Origin: an uncultured Clostridia bacterium
GTDB taxonomy: Bacteria; Bacillota; Clostridia; Saccharofermentanales; DTU023
Direction: 5' to 3'
Assembly: GCA_937922005.1 (NCBI GenBank)
Contig: CAKZWV010000004.1
Span: 1 to 64,000, forward strand
DNA: 64,000 nucleotides
A program made the position numbers and the translations under genes. The notes beneath the pieces are model-generated. The model worked only from the letters and a program-made list of their open reading frames with translations, was not told the origin of the DNA and did no database searches. Below are positions 33,714-42,429 of the stretch, piece by piece. Position 1 is the first letter of the stretch, and each line of letters opens with the position of its first letter.

Positions 33714-35279
33714 TTGAGTCAAACAATGAATCAGATGAATTCTGGTCGGGAGGCAAATCCCATCAACGCACAGATGGGATCTGCAAATAGTCCAGGGTAT
33801 GAATTAGGTTTTTCTCTGGATGATGACCATTTTGCAAATATTAAGGTAATTGGCGTCGGCGGCGGTGGCTGTAATGCCATTGACCGGATGATTGCCAGTG
33901 GAGTTTTGGGGGTCGAATTTATTGCGGCGAACACTGATTATCAGGCCCTACAAAGAACCAAGGCTCCAGTACGGATTCAGTTGGGCACGAAGTTAACCCG
34001 CGGTTTAGGGGCTGGAGCCAATCCTGATATTGGACAGCAGGCAGCTGAAGAGGCCCGAGATGAAATTGATAAGGCCATTGATGGAGCGGACATGCTCTTT
34101 ATCACGGCCGGAATGGGTGGCGGTACAGGCACTGGAGCAGCTCCTGTAATTGCCCCTGTCGCCCGGGAAAAGAAAATTTTAACCATAGGCGTTGTCACAA
34201 AACCTTTCCGTTTTGAAGGCCTTGGCCGGATGAAGAATGCAGAAGAGGGGATTAAGCGCTTGGGAGAATTTGTAGATTCTCTCGTGGTGGTGCCTAACCA
34301 GAAACTCCTTGATATTGCTGATGATGATACAACTATTGATGAAGCCTTTATGGCAGCTGACCAGATTTTGCGCTACGGCGTGAGCGGCATTTCTGACTTA
34401 GTAGCCATCCCAGGTCTGATTAACCTTGACTTAGCCGATGTCCGTCGGGTGATGGAGTCAGCTGGTCTCTGCCATATGGGTATTGGCCGAGCTAAGGGTG
34501 AGAATCGGGCCGTCGATGCGGTTACGGCTGCTATTGAGAGTCCCCTCCTTGAGACGGAGATTGCAGGAGCCAAGGCCGTCATTATCAATATTAACGGTGG
34601 CCACGACCTCAAGATGAAAGAGGTGGATGAGGCGGCGAGCCTGGTCCAAGAAGCCACAGATGAAAATGCGGATATTATCTTTGGCGCCGTTATTGATGAT
34701 AGCCTCCAAGATGAGATAGTTATCACGGTTATCGCAAGTCGCTTTGATAACAGCCTCCGTCCCAGGGGCGTAGATGGTCAGGCCATTCAAGATGAGTCTC
34801 TCGGTGGGGCTATGCCGGGCCTTGCCATGCGTCAGGGTCGCCCCCAAAGGCCCATGATGACCCAGAGAATGCCCAATTTTGTTAAGGGCCAAGTTGAATC
34901 GGCTAGGAATTTTGGTGGAACCCCCTATGGGGCGAGTGGTGGTAATATCCAAAGAACCATCCCAAAGAATATGGGACCGACGGCTTCCCGCCCTCTCCAG
35001 ACCAATGTCAATAAGGCAACAGCTGGTCAGACCGCGCCCATGTCGCGTCAAAGTTTTGCCGCTGCTAAGATCAGCCAGAGACCTACTGGCAACCCACCTT
35101 CTTGGGCGAGTTTGGGAGGCCGGACCTTACCCCAAGAGCCTGAGAGCGTGAACCAAGACCAGGGATATGGACGGCCCGTTACAGCGGGCGAGGGAGAATT
35201 TGATGGAGAAGAGAATAAGCCTGAATTCACTCCCTGGTTTTTAAAGGATCTGGACGGAAATTTTGGCAGAAATCCTTAA
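33714..35279 (+). CDS. ftsZ: Cell division GTPase FtsZ
   Basis: 521 residues, against ~380 normally, from a TTG with AAAGGGGGAG 6 bases upstream (an ATG at 33726 lacks a site). GTPase core: IKVIGVGGGGCNAIDRMI, ANTDYQAL, the tubulin signature GGGTGTGAAPVIA, and the T7 loop NLDLADVRRVM. A long Gly/Pro/Gln/Arg-rich linker (~345-500) leads to a conserved C-terminal peptide, FTPWFLKD. FtsZ polymerises into the division ring. ftsA, which usually precedes it, is absent, so another tether must bind the C-terminal peptide if ftsA is not elsewhere. Confidence 0.97.
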   Translation: MSQTMNQMNSGREANPINAQMGSANSPGYELGFSLDDDHFANIKVIGVGGGGCNAIDRMIASGVLGVEFIAANTDYQALQRTKAPVRIQLGTKLTRGLGAGANPDIGQQAAEEARDEIDKAIDGADMLFITAGMGGGTGTGAAPVIAPVAREKKILTIGVVTKPFRFEGLGRMKNAEEGIKRLGEFVDSLVVVPNQKLLDIADDDTTIDEAFMAADQILRYGVSGISDLVAIPGLINLDLADVRRVMESAGLCHMGIGRAKGENRAVDAVTAAIESPLLETEIAGAKAVIININGGHDLKMKEVDEAASLVQEATDENADIIFGAVIDDSLQDEIVITVIASRFDNSLRPRGVDGQAIQDESLGGAMPGLAMRQGRPQRPMMTQRMPNFVKGQVESARNFGGTPYGASGGNIQRTIPKNMGPTASRPLQTNVNKATAGQTAPMSRQSFAAAKISQRPTGNPPSWASLGGRTLPQEPESVNQDQGYGRPVTAGEGEFDGEENKPEFTPWFLKDLDGNFGRNP

Positions 35280-35378
35280 CTTTCCCCCTCCCCCAATCGG
35301 CTAATTAAAGATATAAATCGACGATCATAATAGAATAAGCTTGACATCACTAATAAATAAGCCTTTTAATACTGCATC

Positions 35379-35406
35379 AAGCCACCTCTTCGGGGGTGGC
35401 TTTTTT
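35379..35406 (+). terminator. Terminator of ftsZ
   Basis: AAGCCACC / GGTGGCTT stem with a loop containing TTCGG, followed by TTTTTT. Confidence 0.9.
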
Positions 35407-35454
35407 GTTAGGATTCCTCCGGAAGCTGGACTTAGTTGCGTCTTTTGTCTAACA

Positions 35455-35484
35455 TTGTTAAAATACTGTAAACGTTAGTACAAT
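35455..35484 (+). promoter_or_regulatory. Promoter of the two-component operon
   Basis: TTGTTA, 18-base spacer, TACAAT, 70 bases before the response-regulator GTG. The -35 overlaps a WalR-type box. Confidence 0.65.
35456..35472 (+). promoter_or_regulatory. Perfect WalR-type box
   Basis: TGTTAA-AATAC-TGTAAA fits the published WalR (YycF) consensus TGTWAH-N5-TGTWAH at every fixed position. It overlaps the -35 of the response-regulator promoter, suggesting autoregulation. Confidence 0.6.
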
Positions 35485-35554
35485 TTCAGTACTATGGAGG
35501 ATCCCTAGGCCCTGGTCTTTGGCTAGGTGGGTAAGTTATAGTAGGAGAAGAACG

Positions 35555-36394
35555 GTGAAAAAGATTATGGTCGTAGATGATGACCCCGGGATACGGGAGT
35601 TAATCAGACTTTATTTTGAGGTAGATGGCTACGAGGTTGTTTCTTACAGCACTGGGGAAGATGCCTTGGCTAATTATTTGCATGATATGCCCGATGCCAT
35701 CATCCAAGATATCATGTTGCCTGGTATCGATGGCAATGAAGTGGTTCGCTCCATTCGTACCTATTCGTCGGTACCCATCATTATGCTCACAGCAAAGTCA
35801 GGGTCGGAGAAGATGATTGCTGGTCTCCAAAATGGGGCGGATGATTATATGGAAAAACCCTTTGATCCCAAGGTCTTAGTGGCCAGGGTGGAGGCTGTCG
35901 TCCGCCGAGCAGAAGGAGAGCTCGAAATGACTGGCGATTTGAAGGATGTCACCGGTGAATCCTATGTCCATCTAAAACCGGAGAATGGAGACCTCCCTGT
36001 AGGAGACGACTCAGGAAGCCAAGCTTCGGGTACGGGAAACCGGAACGCCCAGCCAAGTCCTCAGAGACGAGCTCCGGTGGGCCAAACAGACACTGGGGTC
36101 GTCAAGATTGATAATCTCATCGTTGATAAGAATTCTTATTTAGCTTATCTCGACGATGTCCCTATTAAATTATCCCCCAAAGAGCTGGAACTTTTATTTT
36201 TTCTAGCCTGCCATCCCAACAAGGTCTTCAGCCGCAAAGAGCTGATGAATACCCTGTGGCAGAACGGACCTCAGGGGTCGAGTCGGACGATTGATGTTCA
36301 TATCAAGCGAATTCGGGAAAAATTCCCAGATGAAGCTCACCCATCCTGGTCGGTTGATACCGTTTGGGGCAGGGGCTATATTTTTAAATGCTAG
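35555..36394 (+). CDS. OmpR/PhoB-type response regulator, WalR-like
   Basis: 279 residues from the GTG at 35555 (AGGAG 7 bases upstream). The receiver domain has the acidic pair in VVDDDPG, phospho-acceptor Asp52 in IIQDIMLPGIDG, the conserved Thr in MLTAK and Lys in EKPFDP. A ~55-residue linker, longer than usual, leads to the winged helix with LSPKELELLFFLA and the recognition helix SSRTIDVHIKRIREKF. The gene directly precedes its kinase. The promoter carries a perfect WalR box, and kinase then HtrA-like protein follow, echoing the walRK...htrC order of Firmicutes. I infer a WalR-like cell-wall role; PhoP- or ResD-like identity is the alternative. Confidence 0.85.
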   Translation: MKKIMVVDDDPGIRELIRLYFEVDGYEVVSYSTGEDALANYLHDMPDAIIQDIMLPGIDGNEVVRSIRTYSSVPIIMLTAKSGSEKMIAGLQNGADDYMEKPFDPKVLVARVEAVVRRAEGELEMTGDLKDVTGESYVHLKPENGDLPVGDDSGSQASGTGNRNAQPSPQRRAPVGQTDTGVVKIDNLIVDKNSYLAYLDDVPIKLSPKELELLFFLACHPNKVFSRKELMNTLWQNGPQGSSRTIDVHIKRIREKFPDEAHPSWSVDTVWGRGYIFKC

Positions 36395-36409
36395 ATCCGG
36401 GGGTGACCT

Positions 36410-38230
36410 ATGGACCACGCAGCTGAAGTCCCTGAGGATCCTAAGCAAGCTAAGCAGCCTAGCCAAGCTGCGCCTTTGAATCATCAAGGTCCAACAGACA
36501 AGGCAGGAAGCTCGGACCCGGAAGCCCTCCATAAGTTTTCTTTTCGCTCTTGGCTTGCTCATTGGAATGATGAAACTTTTCGGACCCTTAGTTTTCGCAA
36601 ACTAAAAAAAGTATACCGCCCCAGGCCTAGTTTCTATGCAAAAACGGCTTGGCGGGCAGCTCTCAGCGTTGCATTTTGTTTTGCTATCTTGGGGGCATCT
36701 TACCTCTACCTCCTGGGTGCCAATGCTAAGCAACAGGAGGCTTTTGCCTTGTGTACTTTTACTCAGGCCTTAACCAATGAAATTGTTCGAATGAACCCGG
36801 ACCAAAATGGGATCCAGGTGACAGGTTCCTTGCGGACCTTGGTCAACTTTGCGGCAGCCTCTGACCGGTCCATGATCTGGTTGGTCAATGCCGACGGGAG
36901 CATTGTCTATTACAGTTCTATGCCGATCAATGCCTGGCAAGGACTGGCTAAAGATGAAAATAATCACTTTATCCTCCCCCCTGAATTATTAACTTCTCCT
37001 ATGAATGTGGGTCAGCCCTGCCTAGGAGAGGGAAATTTTTACGGGCTCTTAGACCTTGGTCAAACTTGGCTCACAGCCTCCATGCCCTTGATCAATGCCA
37101 ATAAGGAATATGGGGGCGAGGTCATAGTTCATCGATCTTTGGACCAAAGCAAGTGGCATGTCATTTATACTTCTTCTAACATTGTTTTAGCCTTTATCTT
37201 TGCTGGATCTACAGCCATCATTCTGATACTCCTGATGTCTGTCACCATTACCGACCCCATCAAAACCTTGGCCAAAGTGGCCCGTCAGGTTAACAAGGGC
37301 AACTATAGCCAGCGAGTTCTTATCAAAAATACCAAGTACCTTCTCCCCAGCGGAGACCAGGTTGATGACTCCTTTTTGACGGGAGATACACCGGAGGCTG
37401 AAGAGAGGATGGGGGTAGTGGACCTCAACGATGATGACCTTTTGGTCCTCATAAAAACCTTTAATAATCTTGTTGATACACTGGAACAACAAGAACAAGA
37501 CCGGCGGGAGCTGATCTCTAATATTTCCCACGATATCCGCACACCCCTGACTAATATCTTAGGCTTTTTGAGGGCCATTATGGATGGCCTTGTCCCACCC
37601 GAACGAATCGATCAAGTTATTACGACGATGATTGACCAAGTGAATAAGGTGGAGAATATTTTTAAGGGCTTAAATCAGGCAACCGGCGACCGCGAACTGG
37701 TGTCCAGCATCTTTGATATCAATGACCTAATGAGAAAGCAAGTGGCTGGTTTTGCCCTCGATGCCGTTAATCATCAGATTACCTTTGAAGAACATTATGC
37801 GAATCAAGATCAGGGCGTTTTGGTTTGGGCTGATCGTAATGGGATTGACCGAGTTGCCCTCAATCTCGTAAAAAATGCCATGAAATTTACTCCCCCAGGA
37901 GGGATGATCCGTGTTACTACCCTATTAAGAAAGGCAGAGGCCAAAAACCATCCCAATAGTGCTGTCATTGTCATTGTAGAGGATTCAGGAATTGGCCTCA
38001 GTGACGAAGAAATGGCCAAAGTCTTTGACCGCTTCTTTAAAGTGGATCGGTCCAGGGGAAATGAGGGCCATGGGCTGGGCCTGCATATTAGTAAGAATAT
38101 TATGAATATTCACAAGCAGGAATTAGCAGTAGCCCACTCAGAGCTGGGCGGAGCCCGTTTTTCCTTTACTCTAGAATCGACAGGTGGCCTGTCAGAAAAA
38201 GAACTAGAAGGAAGAGGTCAACATGATTGA
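36410..38230 (+). CDS. Sensor histidine kinase
   Basis: 606 residues: cytoplasmic start (~1-80), membrane helix 1 (~85-105), an extracytoplasmic sensor of ~155 residues, membrane helix 2 (~260-283), HAMP (TDPIKTLAKVARQVNKGNYSQRV) with a ~40-residue acidic insert, HisKA with phospho-acceptor His374 (SNISHDIRTPLTNILGFLRA), and HATPase_c with N-box NLVKNAMKFTPPGG, G1 DSGIGL, F-box VFDRFF and G2 GHGLGLHIS. Residues are all canonical, so kinase activity is expected. There is no PAS domain between HAMP and HisKA, unlike classical WalK. Its stop overlaps the next start. Confidence 0.92.
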   Translation: MDHAAEVPEDPKQAKQPSQAAPLNHQGPTDKAGSSDPEALHKFSFRSWLAHWNDETFRTLSFRKLKKVYRPRPSFYAKTAWRAALSVAFCFAILGASYLYLLGANAKQQEAFALCTFTQALTNEIVRMNPDQNGIQVTGSLRTLVNFAAASDRSMIWLVNADGSIVYYSSMPINAWQGLAKDENNHFILPPELLTSPMNVGQPCLGEGNFYGLLDLGQTWLTASMPLINANKEYGGEVIVHRSLDQSKWHVIYTSSNIVLAFIFAGSTAIILILLMSVTITDPIKTLAKVARQVNKGNYSQRVLIKNTKYLLPSGDQVDDSFLTGDTPEAEERMGVVDLNDDDLLVLIKTFNNLVDTLEQQEQDRRELISNISHDIRTPLTNILGFLRAIMDGLVPPERIDQVITTMIDQVNKVENIFKGLNQATGDRELVSSIFDINDLMRKQVAGFALDAVNHQITFEEHYANQDQGVLVWADRNGIDRVALNLVKNAMKFTPPGGMIRVTTLLRKAEAKNHPNSAVIVIVEDSGIGLSDEEMAKVFDRFFKVDRSRGNEGHGLGLHISKNIMNIHKQELAVAHSELGGARFSFTLESTGGLSEKELEGRGQHD

Positions 38231-40049
38231 ACGAGAACATAGACCTATTTTAATTGGAGCAGTTTTCATATTGCTGGCTTCCTTGGCGGTAGTCCTCCTT
38301 CCCAGAAATCCCATGCGTTTTTTAGATTACAAGGCCAAAATCCCCTATCCTCCTCGACCAAATCGTAGCGAATCTACAGATTCTCGGCTTGCAAAAGCCC
38401 TAGCGACGGTTCTCTACGAACCCGCAGCCCAGCAAGAAGGGCCCCAGCAAGTGGGTAGCCAGGAAGAAAAGATGCCAAGAAAAGAGACCTCGGCTGCAAG
38501 TTCCAAGCCAACTCAGGGAGAAGAGCCCTCGTCTGCCCCTGCTGAGCCCACTTCGACAAAATCTGTCGCTTCAACAGAGCCCTCAGAGCCAAGCTCCTTT
38601 CCAATTGTTACCCCTAGCCTTCCGATTAACCTTCCTAGCCTTCCTAGCCTTCCGACCCATCAAGAGGATGTGAACCGAAAACTCCCCTCCTTGAACCAAG
38701 AAGAAGCTAAGCTGCGCTCGATCTATGAGGCCTACCACGATGTGGTGGTTTCCGTTCGTCTCCTTCAGGCTTCCGTCAGCCAATATTACCCATTAGATAC
38801 AAGCTTCACTGCTTGCTGCATCGGCCCAGGTCTCTACTTAAGCAACTGGTCGAATCTGCAAAACTACGGGGATCATTTTGGAAACCTTTATACGGGCAAT
38901 GCCTTGGCAGTTTTGGCCAGCAATACATCCGACCTTGCCCCGGTAAAAATCCGTGCTTATGATATCTTTACTGATATAGTTGTCCTTGAGCTCACCCAGG
39001 CCTATCGGGACAATCACGACCCCTCGACCTGGCCTGCCCGCCCAATCTCTTGGGATCCTGAGCTCATTCCCCTTATTCTCAAGCTATGGCCCCCTGCCTT
39101 GCTTTTTGGCGAGGCGGCTGCTGGAGACGATGCTTCCCCTACCTGGCTCCAAGCAAACCTGCCCATTGTGGAACTTCGCAATGCCGTTTTAGGGACGGAG
39201 ATGAGCGACTATGTCGGTACATCCGTCTATTTGCTGGGGGCCCCCGCCTCCTATCAAGATAGCGAACACCTCCGCTCCTTGACCATTACGGCCTCACATG
39301 CCCCCCTCATGAGCGAACAAGGCGATATCCTCCAACTTTTTGATTGTAATCAAAATATTCCAGCCTCCATGGTAGGGTCCTTGATCGTAGACGAACATGG
39401 TCGCTTTTTTGGGATCATGAACAATAATCAGGCCTTCCAGCCTCGTTTGCCCGGCAACTCCATTTTATCGGCCTTTTCCTGTTACCAAGGTCTGGCTAAA
39501 TTAGGCTTTAGCTTTGGCATGGATCCCATTATGCCTTCCCAAGATAATCTGGCAGCCCCGTCAGAAAATTCCGATCATAAGAATGCTGACAATAAGAACG
39601 CCGACAATAAAAATCCTTCAAGGATGATCAGTGACCACCTGGTGAGTCAGAGAGAAAGCTTCGACATGGCAGGGTCTCCAGGCATAGCAGAGTCCCGCCT
39701 AGCTCCGACCGACCCACACAGCTATTGGACTTCTTTGGGGATTTACTTTTATGACGACCTGGCCTTGCTCAACTATAAGCGTACCTTTCAAAGCGCCAGG
39801 GGAGTTCTCGTTAAGGCGGTAAAAATGGATAGCCAGGCCTCTCGAGCTGGCTTCCAAGTAGGTGATATTATTGTGCGCATTGCAGGTAAGGATGTCCATA
39901 CGGTGAGAGATGCCGTGGACCTCTTGCGCGAGTATGGTCCAGGGCAAGAAATTGTTTGTGAGATCATGCGCGGCACCGGACAAAGTGTTGAGCTTCGAGT
40001 CTATCCTGATTTTGGCTTGGCTGGGAGCCTGCACGGGAGCCGACCATAG
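38223..40049 (+). CDS. Membrane-anchored HtrA-like PDZ protein, probably protease-dead
   Basis: 608 residues. One N-terminal membrane helix (~9-26), a Pro/Ser/Glu-rich stalk to ~150, a trypsin-like domain (~170-430), an Asn/Asp/Lys repeat linker, and a PDZ domain (~530-600: GVLVKAVKMDSQASRAGFQVGDIIVRIAGK). Aligning by eye with HtrA, the His position (usual LTNNHV) reads LSNWSN, the Asp (TDIVVLEL) is kept, and the Ser loop (usual PGNSGGPL) reads PASMVGSL, so His and Ser are both replaced. It may act as a pseudoprotease or PDZ adaptor for the two-component system encoded just upstream, with which it overlaps. The alternative is loss of function in progress, but the frame is intact. Confidence 0.7.
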   Translation: MIEREHRPILIGAVFILLASLAVVLLPRNPMRFLDYKAKIPYPPRPNRSESTDSRLAKALATVLYEPAAQQEGPQQVGSQEEKMPRKETSAASSKPTQGEEPSSAPAEPTSTKSVASTEPSEPSSFPIVTPSLPINLPSLPSLPTHQEDVNRKLPSLNQEEAKLRSIYEAYHDVVVSVRLLQASVSQYYPLDTSFTACCIGPGLYLSNWSNLQNYGDHFGNLYTGNALAVLASNTSDLAPVKIRAYDIFTDIVVLELTQAYRDNHDPSTWPARPISWDPELIPLILKLWPPALLFGEAAAGDDASPTWLQANLPIVELRNAVLGTEMSDYVGTSVYLLGAPASYQDSEHLRSLTITASHAPLMSEQGDILQLFDCNQNIPASMVGSLIVDEHGRFFGIMNNNQAFQPRLPGNSILSAFSCYQGLAKLGFSFGMDPIMPSQDNLAAPSENSDHKNADNKNADNKNPSRMISDHLVSQRESFDMAGSPGIAESRLAPTDPHSYWTSLGIYFYDDLALLNYKRTFQSARGVLVKAVKMDSQASRAGFQVGDIIVRIAGKDVHTVRDAVDLLREYGPGQEIVCEIMRGTGQSVELRVYPDFGLAGSLHGSRP

Positions 40050-42284
40050 ATGGCAGATCTTGCAAACCAGGGTAAGCTGGCTAATCTAGGCAATCAAGGC
40101 AATCTAGGAGATCAGGGACACGATGGTATTTTAGGTCCAAGTACCACGGCAGCTGCAGATTTTTGGCAGAGGCCCTGGGCAGCTTGGCCCCCTATCAAGG
40201 GTCTGACCCAGCGTCGCCTAGGTCTTTTACAAAGGTTAGATATTCGTTGCTTAGCGGACCTAGCCTTTTTTCCGCCCCGGGCATACGAAGAGGCCGAGAT
40301 CAGCCATAAAAGAGAACTCTTGCAGATGAAAGCCACTTATATCTTCCGGGTCCACCTCCTTGCCGAACCCCGGGTAGGCCGCAAGGGCAACTTGCGCTAT
40401 GCCAATCTTCAGATGCTGGCGGTCGATGAAGAGGACGAGAGCCTTTATCCCATTCGGGTTGTTATCTTCAATCAGCTCTGGCTCTTGCAAAGCATCACGA
40501 CCCAGCCCTATGTCTATCTGAAGGGACAGATTGACTCAGATCGGGGCGACTTAGTTTTGCGGAATCCGGAACTTATCAAAGAACAAGACCTCTTGCAGTC
40601 CACTTTTCGCCCGATTTACCCCCTTACTACCGGCCTCAAACAAAAGGAAATGCAAAAGATCGTAGACCTTGGCCTGGATCTCATTGACCAGACCCTAGCC
40701 CGCCATCCAGGATGGGCCCTCCACGATCCCTTGACGGGAGTCTTTGGAGAGGTAAAGAAAAAATTAGGCCTGGTGCCGACCATGGAGGCCATTCAGCTCC
40801 TCCATAGGGCTAAGATGAGGCAAGAAGCAGAACTTGCCCGGCGGACCCTGTGCCTAGAGGAATTGTATTTGCTGATGGCGACCATGGTTGTCAGTAAAAG
40901 CCAGTGGAAGTCTCAGGCTGAAGCTCAGGCTATTCAACGGTCAGCGGCTTTAACCGCTTCCATGAACCAGGTCGTGAGCTTCCTTCCTTATCAGCCGACT
41001 CGGGCACAAGTGCGGGTTAGTAATGAGGTATTTGCTGATTTACGGTCTACACGGCCCATGAACCGCCTGATTCAGGGAGATGTGGGCTCAGGGAAAACCT
41101 TAATTGCACTTCTAGCCCTGGCCATGGTAGCTTTCTCTTCCTACCAGGCAGCCTTCCTGGCCCCTTCGGCAATCCTGGCCCGCCAGCATTACCAAAAACT
41201 TCAGCCCATTCTGGAAAAAGTGGGCCTAAGGGTGGGCTTTTTGATTGCCGACTTGCCCCTTGCAGAAAAACAAAGAATTTACGCAGACTGCGCCCAAGGT
41301 AAGATCGACATCCTGGTGGGGACCCATGCGCTGTTTCAGGAGAATTTGCACTTTGCCAACCTGAACCTGGTGATTTGCGATGAGCAGCATCGCTTTGGGG
41401 TCCGTCAGCGGGCCGCCCTCTTAGGCAAGGGCAGGGCAGGCAGACGTCCCCATATGATGGTCATGTCCGCCACCCCCATTCCCCGGACCCTGGCCCTCCT
41501 GACCTATGCGGATCTTGACCTTAGCGTCCTCGATGAGATTCCCCAAAACCGGCCGCCCGTGGAGACCCTGGTTTTGCAAAACCGGGAGGAGGCCAAGGCC
41601 TGGACTATCCTGCGGGAGGCCTTAGCAGCTGAGGGCCAAGCCTATATCGTTTGTCCCCTCATCCACGAAAATGAGGACCTAGACCTAGCTTCCGTCGAGA
41701 AAACCTTTGTACGGATCCAAGGAGCCTTTCCCGCTTACCGGGTCGGCCTCGTACACGGGGAGCTGCCCCAGGAGGAGGCCGAGGCGGTGATGGAGGATTA
41801 TTTGGCAGGAAAGATCCATATTTTGGTGGCGACGACCATTATTGAAGTCGGAATTGATAACCCAAAAGCCAATTGTATGGTAATCTATAACGCTGAGCGC
41901 TTTGGCCTGGCTCAAATCCACCAGCTTCGGGGGCGGATTGGCCGGGGGTCCCTGGGAGGAACCTGTATTCTCCTGACCCCAGTCCAGGCAGGCCCTTCCC
42001 TGAGCCGTCTCCGGGACGTAGAAGGCTGCCGTAATGGTTTTGACCTCGCCGAGCGCGACCTGGCCCGTCGAGGCCCCGGGGACTTTTTAGGCACCCGCCA
42101 GCATGGAGCCCCCTCTTTTACCTTCTTTTCTGTTACAAGAGATCAGGACATCTTTACAAGTATGCTATCTTTAGTCAGAAAGCATTTTGGAGAGGACGAG
42201 GTTGACCCGGAGCTCATGGCAGCATTGGAGGCCGCCCTGGCTGAACGCTATCCAGCCTTTTTACGGGCCAATTTTCAAGAATAG
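40050..42284 (+). CDS. recG: ATP-dependent DNA helicase RecG
   Basis: 744 residues. A Gly/Asn/Gln repeat of ~30 residues (LANLGNQGNLGDQG-like) precedes the wedge domain (LRYANLQMLAVDEE). Helicase motifs: Walker A GDVGSGKTLIALLAL, motif Ib region, Walker B DEQHRFGVRQR, motif III MSATPIPRTLAL, motif V VGIDNPKANCMVI, motif VI QIHQLRGRIGRG, and the TRG-like end of the helicase core (RRGPGDFLGTRQHG). RecG remodels stalled forks and Holliday junctions. It starts immediately after the preceding stop; neighbours downstream (rsmD, coaD) follow the common Firmicute order. Confidence 0.96.
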   Translation: MADLANQGKLANLGNQGNLGDQGHDGILGPSTTAAADFWQRPWAAWPPIKGLTQRRLGLLQRLDIRCLADLAFFPPRAYEEAEISHKRELLQMKATYIFRVHLLAEPRVGRKGNLRYANLQMLAVDEEDESLYPIRVVIFNQLWLLQSITTQPYVYLKGQIDSDRGDLVLRNPELIKEQDLLQSTFRPIYPLTTGLKQKEMQKIVDLGLDLIDQTLARHPGWALHDPLTGVFGEVKKKLGLVPTMEAIQLLHRAKMRQEAELARRTLCLEELYLLMATMVVSKSQWKSQAEAQAIQRSAALTASMNQVVSFLPYQPTRAQVRVSNEVFADLRSTRPMNRLIQGDVGSGKTLIALLALAMVAFSSYQAAFLAPSAILARQHYQKLQPILEKVGLRVGFLIADLPLAEKQRIYADCAQGKIDILVGTHALFQENLHFANLNLVICDEQHRFGVRQRAALLGKGRAGRRPHMMVMSATPIPRTLALLTYADLDLSVLDEIPQNRPPVETLVLQNREEAKAWTILREALAAEGQAYIVCPLIHENEDLDLASVEKTFVRIQGAFPAYRVGLVHGELPQEEAEAVMEDYLAGKIHILVATTIIEVGIDNPKANCMVIYNAERFGLAQIHQLRGRIGRGSLGGTCILLTPVQAGPSLSRLRDVEGCRNGFDLAERDLARRGPGDFLGTRQHGAPSFTFFSVTRDQDIFTSMLSLVRKHFGEDEVDPELMAALEAALAERYPAFLRANFQE

Positions 42285-42307
42285 ACTTAGGCTCAGCGGC
42301 AGCCGGA

Positions 42308-42400
42308 GATCGGTCTCGTAGAGATCTAGATTGGCCCCGCAGAAGCTCGGATCAGTCCCGTCGAGGTCTGGATATATCTAGTAAAGGCCGAGATAGATCC
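42308..42400. repeat. 42-bp degenerate repeat between recG and rsmD::nth
   Basis: A 24-base segment at 42308-42331 recurs at 42350-42373 with 19 of 24 matches (GATCGGTCTCGT / GATCAGTCCCGT). A weaker third, GATAGATCCAGATAGATC, follows. Noncoding. Confidence 0.6.
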
Positions 42401-42429
42401 AGATAGATCTAGTAGAGGAGGAAGAGAAT

